Shown: one piece after another, positions 35,213-47,600 of the stretch
Layout: each line of letters starts with the position of its first letter
Numbering within the stretch: position 1 is the first letter of the stretch
Translations under genes and position numbers: made by a program
Assembly (NCBI RefSeq): GCF_033115175.1
Contig: NC_084837.1
Span: 66,673,266-66,737,265 of the forward strand
Length of the DNA: 64,000 nt
Source: Lepus europaeus
Taxonomy: Eukaryota > Chordata > Mammalia > Lagomorpha > Leporidae
Direction of reading: 5' to 3'
The notes under the pieces: model-generated
Database searches by the model: none
Seen by the model: the letters and a program-made list of their open reading frames with translations, nothing else
What the model was told of the DNA's origin: nothing

Positions 35213-38200
35213 CTTGCATGCACTGGTTCACCTCCCCGATGACCACAACAGCCAGAGCTGGGTCAGGACCAAGTTAGGAGACTGGAACTTTATCTGGGTC
35301 TCCCAGTCGGGTGGTAGGGACTCAAGTACTTGGGTTATTTTCTGTTACTTTCTAGGCACATATGTATGGACTGGACTGGAAGCTGAACAGCCAGAACTCA
35401 AACTGGTGCTCTGAAATGGGATGCCACTGTTCCGAGGGACAGCATAACCCGCTGTGCCACAACACTGGCCTGGGAAAGATTTCTGTAGCAAGAACTCACT
35501 TTCTCTGGCACACTGAAGCTTTGGGAGAGATGTCCTTTCTGGCTCTTTATCTTTCAAGTTGGTGTGGGTTAATTCCATTTGGTGTTCCCAGGAGGAGCTT
35601 GCCATTCAGCAGAGTCAACTGGAGACAACCCTGAAGGAGCTTCAATCTCTGAGAAACATGCAGAAGGACGCTATTGCTGCTTACAAGGTGAGGGTCAGGG
35701 TAGAGCTGTTATGAAATAGAGCCAGAATACATTCTTCTTGAGCTGTGTGAGTGCAAAAGCACCTACACATATACTATTAAAATGTTAACTGGCACCTGGA
35801 CAACAGAATTAGAAAACTGATACTGCACAGTAGGAATGAATATGGTGGTGGAGTAGGTTCTCAATAGCTGATCAACAGAGCAAACTGACCATTCCCCCAA
35901 TATGTTGATCCTTTTGGAGGGCTAATCACTAGGTGATTATTATGGGGCTGATATCTGTCTAGACTTTCTCTTTGTCCATGGAAAAATAAGAGTTTACCAG
36001 AAACATCCACTAAAGATTGCTACATCCAAAGAAATACCTTCCTTTCTTTTGGGTTTATAACCAGGTGCCTCTGGACCAAGGTTTCTCAACTTGCTTATTT
36101 TTTCTTATCCTATTTGATCTTTCTTAGCTACCATCAAACCAAATATTGCCTATACTTTAAACTTCTCAGGAATTCTAGGACCACATTAATGGTTAGAGAT
36201 TTGGAAAATCAGCCCCTAAGACTGGGGATTAAGCTGGGAATTCTGTCTCTTCATTAATGCTGTGTTGGAGCGCCTTCTCTGGCATTTGATATCTAGAAGG
36301 AGAAATATGGTAGACGTAGGGGAAGAAGGACATCTTTAAGAGTTCTCAGTTTAACTATCAGAGTCAGCATTCACTTGTTCGATAAATATCTGAGTAGATC
36401 AGACATTATAATAATGCTAGATGTGGAAAACAGATGTTAATTAAACAATCCTATCAACAACAATGGTGATAAGTACTACACTTGATCTTAGCCAAAAGGC
36501 TGAGAAGCAATGTGTGATAAGTACTATAAATGAAAATATAAGGTAGGATGAAAGTATATATATATGGAGAACCTAATCCAGGCTGGGGGAGGGTTATGCT
36601 CTGAAGAGAAGGATAAGTAACTTAGCCAAGTAAACTTGCTAAGGGGAATATGAAAGAGGTGGCCTGGAGAAGAATGTTCTAACAGGAAGTTAGTTAATAT
36701 GTTGAACAGAGAAAAGGCCAACAAAGCCGTAGCATGCTAAGCAAGGTGATATTGAAAAGATATAGGTCCAATTGTGTAGACTCTTGTGTAGATAATGTTA
36801 AAAATTTTGAACTTCATCCTACAAATAATGAGAAGCTTTTAAAGGGTTTAGACATGTTTCATCTCATTTTGAAAATACCAGTGTGGTGGCTGTATGGAGA
36901 ATGGATTGGAGAGGCGGTGAGAAAGACAGTATTTAGAGAATTACTGCAGGGGTTGCAGAGAATGATCATCGTGGATTGGACTAGACAGGCAGTGGAGATG
37001 CAGAGAAATAAACAGCTTGAGCATAAGCTTTGGAGAAAACAGATACTTGGATGTAATGACTGAAGAGACATGAGAGATGAGTGGAGATCTCAAATGCATA
37101 CTTGAATGTAGGTATCTGGAGTTCAGAAATTGGTCTAGGGAAGAAGTCAGAGTTAAATGGCAATTAAACCCAAGAGAGGAAAGGGTACTGTTTAGAAAGA
37201 AAGTGTAGAATGGGAATGGGAAAGGGCCCATGATAGACTATCCTGTAATCCTAATATTTAGAGCTTGGTTAGAGAAAGTGGAACCAATAAAACAAGACTG
37301 AGAAATAGTAGTGAGAAAGGTAAAAGAGAAACTAGAAAAGTGTGAGCTAGAAGGGGGAGCAGAGCCTGTCTTAAGAGTTCAGTAATAGGCCGGCGCCGTG
37401 GCTTAACAGGCTAATCCTCCGCCTTGAGGCGCCGGCACACCAGGTTCTAGTCCCGGTTAGGGTGCCGGATTCTATCCCGGTTGCCCCTCTTCCAGGCCAG
37501 CTCTCTGCTATGGCCCGGGTAGGCAGTGGAGGATGGCCCAAGTCCTTGGGCCCTGCACCCGCATGGAAGACCAGGAGAAGCACCTGGCTCCTGGCTTCGG
37601 ATTGGCAAGATGCGCCAGCCGCAGCGGCCATTGGAGGATGAACCAACGGCAAAAAAAGGAAGACCTTTCTCTCTCTCTCTCTCACTATACACTCTGCCTG
37701 TCAAAAAAATAAATAAATAAATAAATAAAAAAGAGTTCAGTAATAATGATGGATCATGGAATACAAGCTGGGTAAGAGCAGACATAAAGAGAGAAATTGA
37801 ATAGAGAGGGAGGAGTCAATGCATAGGAGGTATAAAAGAGATCCAGTAAAGGCTGCAATAGGGGTCCCTGAGTAAGTGAGCTTGGAGCAGAAAAAGTTAT
37901 TTTGGAGATGGTGCAATTACTGGGGATGGTAAAACCCCCGCTATAACAGTGAGAATGAGTGGATAAAGCTGGAAATCATTGGAAATGAGGAGGATAAAGA
38001 ACTAAGAAGCCAGGAGGATGTAAGATGGTTCACATGTGAGGATGGTGAGGTCACTCAAGAAAAGAGCTTCATGTGCAGCAATTATCAATTTTAGTGCTTC
38101 AGACATTGCTCAGAACCTGTTTCTTTTATATTGTTCTGACAGCAGGAATAGCATCCCCTCCAGTCCCAGATAAGGGCAATTCTTCAAGCCTCCTTATGAT

Positions 38201-41200
38201 CCCAATCTAACAGCACAACTTGGTAGATATTGGTTTGCCAATCTGGAGGTTACTGTTCATTCTAGGATGTTTGATGAACTTCACAACTTTATTTAATACG
38301 GCATTGGTTGCCATCTCAGTGCTACAACAGGAACACTTTTACCTATTCCATCCTGAATCACTAAACTAGTTGGGAAAGAAGGAGTAAGTCTCCTAAAAGA
38401 TTCCTTTTAATATGGTTGAATGTTGATACTGTATGCATTTTGCTTGTGATGATCTTTCCCAAGCTGTGTGGGCATTGGTGGTGTGGGCCCCCGTCCCCAA
38501 GTCCTAGTCTCAGTAATAACCATGCTGATGATCATGGAGGTTTCCAGGAAAACAAGGTACATCTACAGCAACATGTGTCCTTGGAGTTTCTAAAGCTGCA
38601 TCAGTTCCTGCACAGCAAAGAAAAGGACATTCTAAATGAGCTCCGGGAAGAGGGCAAAACCTTGAATGAGGAGATGGAGTTGAATTTGAACCAGCTTCAG
38701 GAGCAGTGTCTCCTGGCCAAGGATATGCTGGTTAGCATTCAGGTACGGATGGAACAGCAGAACTCCTTCGACTTCCTCAAGGTGAGGCTCCACCCCAACG
38801 CGACCGCGGGTACACTGAGAGGGAGGAAGAGGGCTGCAAAGGATGTGGAAGTGACTTTTCACTAGGGGAAAAACAAAGTGAAACTACTCTAGTGCTTTTA
38901 AGTCTTTCTGGGAATAAAGCAGGAAGGTACTTTTGTTTTTGGCTCAGCAGATGGGTTTACTGTCATCCTCCTAGAAAAAGAAGATAATAAAATCTCATTC
39001 ATAGGGGCGACGCTGTGGCTCACTTGGTTAATCCTTCGCCTGCAGTGCCTGCATCCCATATGGGCACCGGGTTCTAGTTCTGGTTGCTCCTCTTCCAGTC
39101 AGCTCTCTGCTGTGGCCTGGGAAGGCAGTGGAGGATGGCCCAGGTGCTTGGGCCCCTGCACCCGCGTGGGAGACCAGGAAGAGGCACCTGGCTCCTGGCT
39201 TTGGATCGGCGCAGTGCTGGCTGTAGTGGCCATCTGGGGGGTGAACCAATGGAAGGAAGACCTTTCTGTCACTCTCTCACTCTCTATAACTCTGTCAAGT
39301 AAAAATTAAAAAAACAAACCAACCAACCAACTCATTCATAGTGTGGGACACTGTGGTACAGCGGGTTAGGCAGTTGCTTGAGATTCCTGCACATATGGGG
39401 GTGCCTGGGATTGAGTCCAGACTCTGCCTTTCACTGAACTTCCTGCTAATGCGTACCCTGGGAGGCAGCAGATAATGGCTCAAGTGCTGTGTCCCTGCCA
39501 CCACATAGGAGATCTGCGTGGAATTTCTGGCTCCTGACTTTGGCTTGACCAAGCTCTGGCTGTTGCAGACATTTGAGGACTGACCAGCAAATAGAAGATA
39601 TTTCTACCTTTTGATCTCTTTCTGTTGCTCTGCTTTTCAAATATAAATTAACCCTTTTTAAAAATGCCATTAATAACAGTGTGGTTTAGTATTTCTCCCT
39701 AACCAACTTTAAAGCTTTAAATCTAAACATAAGAATGTTTGAAGCTTGATTTGTGTCTTTGACTTGTGTTCAGCAATCATAAGGTGACGTATCTGAAAAG
39801 CTATTTGCCAAATTTTGCTACCTAAAGTTTCACTTCTAAGTTGACAGAATTCAGCAGTTAGAAGTTTAGTTAGCCAGAAGGAAAAGTGTGCTTGGACTAG
39901 ATTTTCTGGTGATACTATTTGAAAGGATAGGTTACAACAAAAAGAAAAGCTTAAACTTTACTGTCTTATTGATTTCCCTCTTATCCTCTATAAAAGGGAA
40001 TTCTAGAAAGTCAAGACAAGGTAAGGTCAGTTTATCCTGGATGAGATCAGGGATCCAGACCAGAAAAGGCATATGGAGGATGAAAGCAGTTGGTGGAGAG
40101 GGGGCCTATCTACATAGGATAGCAGGTGATGATCAAATCCTAGTGGTGGCCAAATCACCAAAGGAGTCTCTGGAGTTGATGAACAGATGTCTGACTTGTC
40201 TATTTCTCCTTTCCTCTTCTAGGACATCACAAATCTTTTGGATAGGTAAGTGTTTCCCCCATGGTACTCTTACTGCCCGTTCTTCAGCTCCTGGAGAATG
40301 TCTACAAATAAATGATTTATTTCCCCTTCAGCTTGGAGCAAGGAATGAAGGTGCTGACACCCAGGGACCTTATCTCCAGAAAGTTGAACCCAGGCCAGTT
40401 CAAGGGTCCCATCCAGTATATGATATGGAGGGAAATGCAGTCCACCATCCTTCCAGGTATCAAGTGGGTAGCGACCTGGACTCCTAATCTATGCTTCATT
40501 CCTGGAGACTCTTCTGAGGCCCTAATTAGTTCTTTAGACTCTGGTACAGGAAGAAAGATGGCGTTTAGCCAAAAGGAGACTTAGTTGGTATGACTGAACT
40601 TCTTTTGGAGTTATACCTAAGAACTTATGGCTCTGTATCAGTAAACAGATGAATCTGATATTATAATTTATTCCCAGCCTATGATTTTGTTTGTTCTATT
40701 AAATGTGGCCAAAATTTCGTCCTCTTGCAAAAATACCTCCATAAATCCCCGAGGCTCCTCTGCCCTGGGGAAGGAAGTTTCCGCACATATTTCTCCATTT
40801 GAACATGGGATCTTTACAGGTTCTTTGTGCTTGACGGTCACAGCACAGAGTAGAACATCTTAGGATATTGTGCAGAGATCTTCAGTAGGAAACCAATAAT
40901 TTGAATAAATATGCCTAATAAGGAAGCTAAGTTTTTGTGTTCCTGTGGATGCCAAAAGAATGAGGACAAAATAACACAGATGGCATTCCAAGAACACTAT
41001 ATAAGTTTTTTAAAAAATCTTTATAAGAAAATATTTTCTAGAAACAAAATTCTAAATAATGTTTTTACAGAATTCATTTAGACCCATTTTCATGATTGTC
41101 ATAATTACTGATTTAATTATGACCAAAAAAATTACAAATTTTTCCAGAGAATTGACAGGGGAAAATAAACCCTTTACTGAAGTATAAACAACAGAATAAA

Positions 41201-41640
41201 ATTTACCAATAAAAAAGAGTTATTCATTTACTTATTTGAAAGGCAGAGTGACAGAGAGAGGGAGAGGGAGATCAAGGGGAGGGAGGAAAGGAGAGGGGAG
41301 AGGAAGGGAGGGAGGGAGGTAGAAAGGGAGGGAGGGAGAATGTCTCTCATCTACTAATTGACTCCCTAAATTGTTGCAATGGCAAGGACTGGGCCATGCT
41401 AAAGTCAGGAGCCAGGAATTCCATTCAAATCTCCCACAGAGTGTCAGGGGCCCAAGCACTTGGGCCATGTTCTGCTGCTTTGCCAGGTATATTAGAATAG
41501 AGCTGGAATAGAAGTGGAGCAGCTGGGACTCGAACCAGTACTCCAATATGGGACGCTAGCATCTTCTTTTTATTATTTTATTTATTTATTTTTTAAAGAT
41601 TTATGTATTTAATGTCAGAGTTACACAGAGAGAGGAGGAG

Positions 41641-41672
<32 letters not shown>

Positions 41673-44600
41673 GTGTCTTCCATCTGCTGCTTCATTCCCC
41701 AGCTGGCCACAACGGCTGGAGCTAAGCCAATCCGAAGGCAGGAGCCAGGAGCTTCTTCCAGGTCTCCCACGTGGGTGCAGGGGTCCAAGGACTTGGGCCA
41801 TCTTCTACTGCTTTCCCAGGCCATAGCAGAGAGCTGGATAGGAAATGGAGCAGCCAGAACTCGAACCAGCACCCATATGGAATGCCGGCACTGCAGGCAG
41901 TGGCCTTACCTGTTACGCCACAGCACCAGCCTCTTGGGTGCCAGCATCTTAAGTGCTGGCTTAGCCTGTTGTGTCACAATGACAACCCCAAATTTACCAA
42001 TTAAGTATATAGTTTGGTGAGTTTAGACAGACATATACGCTTATGTGAACATCCCTATAATCAAGATAAAGAAAACTTACATCATCCCAAGAAGTTCCCG
42101 TTCCCACATGCCCCTTCACAGTCATCCTCAACTTCATTTCTCTGTATATATTGTATCTTTTGTTCCCCCTGGGGAGTCTATTTTTAGACTTGCTTTTATG
42201 CTACTTGCATATACTAATTTGATTATGCTGAGTTTTGTTGTAATTTTCTTTATATTTATTCTGCTTGTGGTTCATTGAGCTTCTTGGATCTATGAGCTTA
42301 TAGTTTTCATCAAGTTTGAAATAATATCTACTAGTATTTCTTCCAGTATTTTTTTTTTTACCATACCTGTTGTCTCCCCTCCTTCTGGGATTCTGATTTT
42401 ACATATGTTGGATAATTTGATATTGTCAGGTTGTCTCATGTCATTGATTCTCACTACTTAAGCCTTAATCCTTGTGTTTCATTTGAATAGTTTCTTTTGC
42501 TATTTAAGTTCTCTCATCTTTTCTTCTGCACTAATTAATGCTGTTCAAGATATTTTAATTCATTTCATAAACATTTAATTTCTAGAAGTTTCATTTTGGG
42601 TCTTTTTATAAAAATCTTCCATTTCTCACCTCATTGTACTCATACCTTCCTTGAGCAGATGGAAGATATATCCTCTGCTTCCTCTGAAGAGGAGATAAAG
42701 ATGGCGAAGCAGACGATTCTGACAGAGGTAGCTTGCAATGTGAGAGGGAAGGGCAGAGGGATCCCCTTAACGTACACAGTATCTTCTCTGTAAGCAGGAG
42801 ATGACTCTGCCTGAGTGTGAGGGGTAAGTGCTGGAAGAGGAGGTTTGAAGAGGGAGCTGAATATTTGAAGTTGCTGCTGTAAGGGATGGAGGAGGATCTG
42901 ATCTGAGAAATACAGGATTTATGGGCAGTGCTGATGGTTAAAGTTAGAGTGGAAATTAAAGCTTTATAGTGGTATATATCTGCACAATTCTTTGATTTTT
43001 CTTCTGCAGTGGTCAGAAGCTGGGATGAATCTGAATGGCTAGGTAGATCCAGCACTGGAGACTTGCATGGCAGATACTGTAGGAGCAGAAGATAAGAGTG
43101 TTGAGGTTATGGGTGACAAAGCAGCTGAAGCTGAGATGTTTAGGGAAGTAAGCCAGGAAGTAGATAGATTAGGGTACTGAGGAGAAATAAGGAACTAGGG
43201 ATGTTAATGAAGTTAAATAATGGTTGTAGGGGGAGTTAAGAGTGCAAAAGCTCAAAAAGTAAGTGAATAGGGTATCTGCTTTTAAGATTTTTTAAGATTT
43301 ATTAACTTATCTGAAAGTCAGAGCTATAGACAGAAAGGGAGGAGGGTCGGGGGACAGAGAGAGAGAGTGAGAGAGACCATACTACTCCATCTGCTGTTTC
43401 ATTCTCCAGATGGCCACGGCTGGACCAGGCCGAAGTTATTCTCCCATGTGGGTTGCAGGGGCCCAAAGTTCTTGAGCCATCTTCTGCTGCTTTCTCAGGT
43501 GCATTAGCAGGGAGCTGGATAGGAAATAGAGCAACTGGGACTTGAAATGGTGCTCATATGGGATGCCGGTGTTGCAGCTGGTAGCTTAACTTGCTGTCTC
43601 ACAATGCTGGCCCCATGAGTTTAAGATTTTAATTAAAACATTTAAAAATTTTATTTGAAACGCCAAGACACACAGGGAGAGACGCATACAGACAGCAAAA
43701 TCTTAGATCAACCGGCACATTCCCCAACTTCCAACAAAAGCTGAGACGCGGCCGGCGCCGCGGCTCACTAGGCTAGTCCTCCGCCTTGCGGCGCCGGCAC
43801 ACCGGGTTCTAGTCCCGGTCGGGGCACCGGTCCTGTCCCGGATGCCCCTCTTCCAGGCCAGCTCTCTGCTGTGGCCAGGGAGTGCAGTGGAGGACGGCCC
43901 AAGTACTTGGGTCCTGCACCCCATGGGAGACCAGGAGAAGCACCTGGCTCCTGCCATCGGATCAGCGCGGTGCGCCGGCCGCAGCGCGCCAACCGCGGCG
44001 GCCATTGGAGGGTGAACCAACGGCCAAGGAAGACCTTTCTCTCTGTCTCTCTCTCTCACTGTCCACTCTGCCTGTCAAAAAAAAAAAAAAAAAAAGCTGA
44101 GACGCATACAGACAGACAGCAAAATCTTAGATCAACCGGCACATTCCCCAACTTCCAACAAAAGCTGAGCTCAGGCCAGGTCACAGGCCAGAGTCCAGAA
44201 CTCAATCTGGTCTCCCTTTTAGGTGGCAGGAACCCAAGTACTTGAGCCATCACCTCTCTCTTTTTTTCTTCTTTTTTTGTAAGAGAGAAAGAGACAGAGA
44301 GAAAGGTCTTCCTTCAGTTGGTTCACTCCCCAAATGGCTGCTACACCGGCGCGCTGCACCAATCCGAAGCCAGGAGCCAGGTACTTCCTCCTGGTCTCCC
44401 ATGCAGGTGCAGGGCCCAAGCACTTGGGCCATCCTCCACTGCCTTCCTGGCCACAGCAGAGAGCTGGACTGGAAGAGGAGCAACCGGGACAGAATCCGGC
44501 GCCCCAACCGGGACTAGAACCCGGGGTGCCGGCATCGCAGGCGGAGGATTAGCCTAGTGAGCTGTGGCACTGGCCAAGCCATCACCTCATGCCTCCTAGG

Positions 44601-47600
44601 GTGCACATTAGTAGGAAGCTAGAATTAGAAGTGGAGCTGAGAATTGAACCCAGCCACTCTGTCCACTGTGTCAAACGTCTACCCCATTTAAGACTTTAGA
44701 GAATAAATAATTCCCAGTGGTAACATAGTCCAGAATGCAGTCATTGGTACGGGCAGCTCTGATGTAATGAATCAAAAGTCTCTAACAGTAAAGTCAAGGA
44801 CCTTCAAGGAAAGAATGGCTATATCCTAACAGCAAAATCATTTGGAACAAGGGACTGGATTTGGGGAAGAACAGTAAAATTGACTCAAAGTCCAGGGAAT
44901 GTAACCAGAAGTTTAAACATAACAGCATCAAACAAGCAAAGAAAGGGATGTACAAAACTGAATGGCAAAAGCCAGTGATATTTACATGAGGATGAGGAGA
45001 GGAGGAGTGGTCTGAAAGTGGCAGTGGTAGCTACTAGATCTCTGGTGTCTGCATTTAGAGAATGAACAGTCTCCTGAACCTTTGAAGACTCTGGCTTTTG
45101 GGGAAGAACCAGGAAGTTTTCTGCTACAACAAGCAGTTGATGAGAGAATTCTATAAACTGAAGATGCAGGGGAGTTAATTAGGGAGAAGTTTCCAAAGGG
45201 CAAGGTGGAAGGGTTGGGTGGGTGCAGTGAGAGGAACAGAGAAGGGATGTATAAAGAGAGAAGCAAAGGACAGAATAAAGGGTATAAAAGTACAGGAGAG
45301 GAGGAATCATTGGAGGGGTTTATATTCTGGGTGTTGGCCAGGGATAACAGGAATATGAGGCATGGTGGAATTCGTTCACTCAATGGTCTAACTTTGATTA
45401 AATCACATTTATTCATTGAACGAGAGTTAATGAACACCTAGGAAATGTACCAAACTTTGAAGATACATGAGGGAGCAAAACACAGGAAGTCTCTGGTCTA
45501 TCGGAGATTATTCTAGTGGAAGAGATGGAAAATGAACAAATAATTTCTCATAGTGATAACCATTGTGAAAAAATGAAGCAGAGTACTGTCAACAAGTAGC
45601 TTTTTAATGAGAAAATGTGAAGCAGCATAAGAGTACAAATAGTAGAAGCATGTGCTATTTTAGAGAACAGCCAGAGTAAACTGCTCTGCGACAGTAACCC
45701 CCTTCTCCTTATGTTTTACTGTGGAAATTTTGAAGCCTACCGGAAAACTTAAAGAATTTTACAGTGACCATTCCTACACCCACCTATGGTACCTATGATA
45801 GATTCTGTCAACATTTAAAAAAATAATTTGTATGAATAAAGGCTTTAAGAATATGGAAGAAGAGGGTTCCCGGACAGGAAAGAAAGTATAAAGATCCCAT
45901 ATAGGGATGAGCTTTGTGTGTTCAAGGAACCGCCAGAAGGCAAGGGTGGTTGGATCAAAGTGTGACAGGAGATGAAGTCAGAGAGGTGGGTAAATCTTGT
46001 GTCTTGTTTGCTTTGTAAGGACTATGGATTTTATCTCAGGTGTGATGGGAAGCATGAGCATGTTGGGTAGGAGAACTGCATGATCCCATTCATTTTCCAG
46101 GCAGAACAGGCTGCAGATGGGCAAGAGTGGAAACAGAAGTGTGAGAGGCTACTGCAGGGGCCAGCGTTGTGGCGCAGTGGGTTAATGCCCTGGCCAGAAG
46201 TGCTGGCATCCCATATGGGCACCGGTTCTAGTCCTGGCTGCTCCTCTTCCAATCCAGCTCTCTGCTATGGCCTGGGAAAGCAGTAGAAGATGGCCCAAAT
46301 CCTTGGGCCCCTGCACCTGTGTGGGAGACCCAGAAGAAGCTCCTGGATCCAGGCTTCAGATTGGAGCAGCTCTGGTCGTTGGGGCCATTTGGGGAGTGAA
46401 CCAGCGGATGGAAGACCTCTCTCTCTGTCTCTACCTCTCTCTGTAACTCTGCCTTTCAAATAAATAAAATAAATCTTTTTTTTTAAAAAAAAGAAAGACT
46501 ACTGCAATAGTTCCAGGCCAGTGATGTTTGTAGTCAGAAAAAAAAAAAAAGTAGTCTGAAGTGTTTAGCTTCATATATTAAATGTGGAGCTGACAGAACT
46601 TGCTATTGAGTAGAATATGGTGGGAGAACAAAAGAGGATGCAGAGCTGATAGTTAGAAGTCCTGATGCAGGCAGAGCTAGCTAGAAATGTCAGAGGTTAA
46701 GTGCTGAGCAGGCTGAGGTTCTATAAAGTTTGGTAGGAAGTCTTTATGCTACCTCCAAAGTGCATGGAGATAAGTGAGGGGAAGCAATTCAGCCTGTATG
46801 GAAACACTCGGGATTCTTAACTCTTCAAAGCCTCTTTTGGAAAGAGAAGTCCTTGGGGTGATGGAAAAAGTCTCAAGCTTTTTTGGGATAAATGAGTTGC
46901 ATTGAATCAGTCTCACTTCCAAGGTTAAGAAAATCCAATAACAACAAATGTATATGTACATGTATCTGCACATATGATGTGAACATATAACTATTAAGTC
47001 TCTGTCAAATTTCATGTCAAGGTCCATTTATTTCACCTTTAGAATTTGTCATCTTTCTTACTCATCTGCTTCTAATTTCTCTTCTTACAGAGATTATTTT
47101 TTATACCATTGTCCTTTGTTTGTCTAAACCAATGCTTGTCAAACTACCCATGATGAGGAGCCAGTTTTTAAAATTTCAATTTGGGGTTGGTGTCATGGTA
47201 CAGTGGGTTAAGCCTCTGCCTTCAATACCAGCATCTCATAAGAGCACCAGTTCAAGTCCTGGCTGCTCCGCTTCCAATACACTTCCCTACTAATGCACCT
47301 GAGAAAGCACAGGAAGATGACCCAAATTCTTGGACCCTTGTTGCCCACATAGGAGACCCAGATGGAGTTCCAGACTCCTGTCTTTGACCTGGCCCTGCTC
47401 TGGCCATTGCATCAATTTGGGGAGTGAACCAGTGAATGGGAGATCTCTTTTTCTCTCTGTCTATCCCCCCACTCTGTAACTCTGACTTTCAAATTAATAA
47501 ATATTTTTCTTTTTAAGATTTTATTTATTTATTTGAGAGGTATAGTTACAGACAGTGAGAGGGAGAGACAGAGAGAAAGGTCTTCTTTCCATTGGTTCAC

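Noticed and set aside
38416-38865. 149-codon frame around TRIM69 exon 4
   Set aside because: Only 38548-38781 is exon; the rest is intron bounded by clear AG and GT signals.
44982-45437. 151-codon minus-strand frame
   Set aside because: Translation of purine-rich, probably repeat-derived intron DNA; no recognisable domain.
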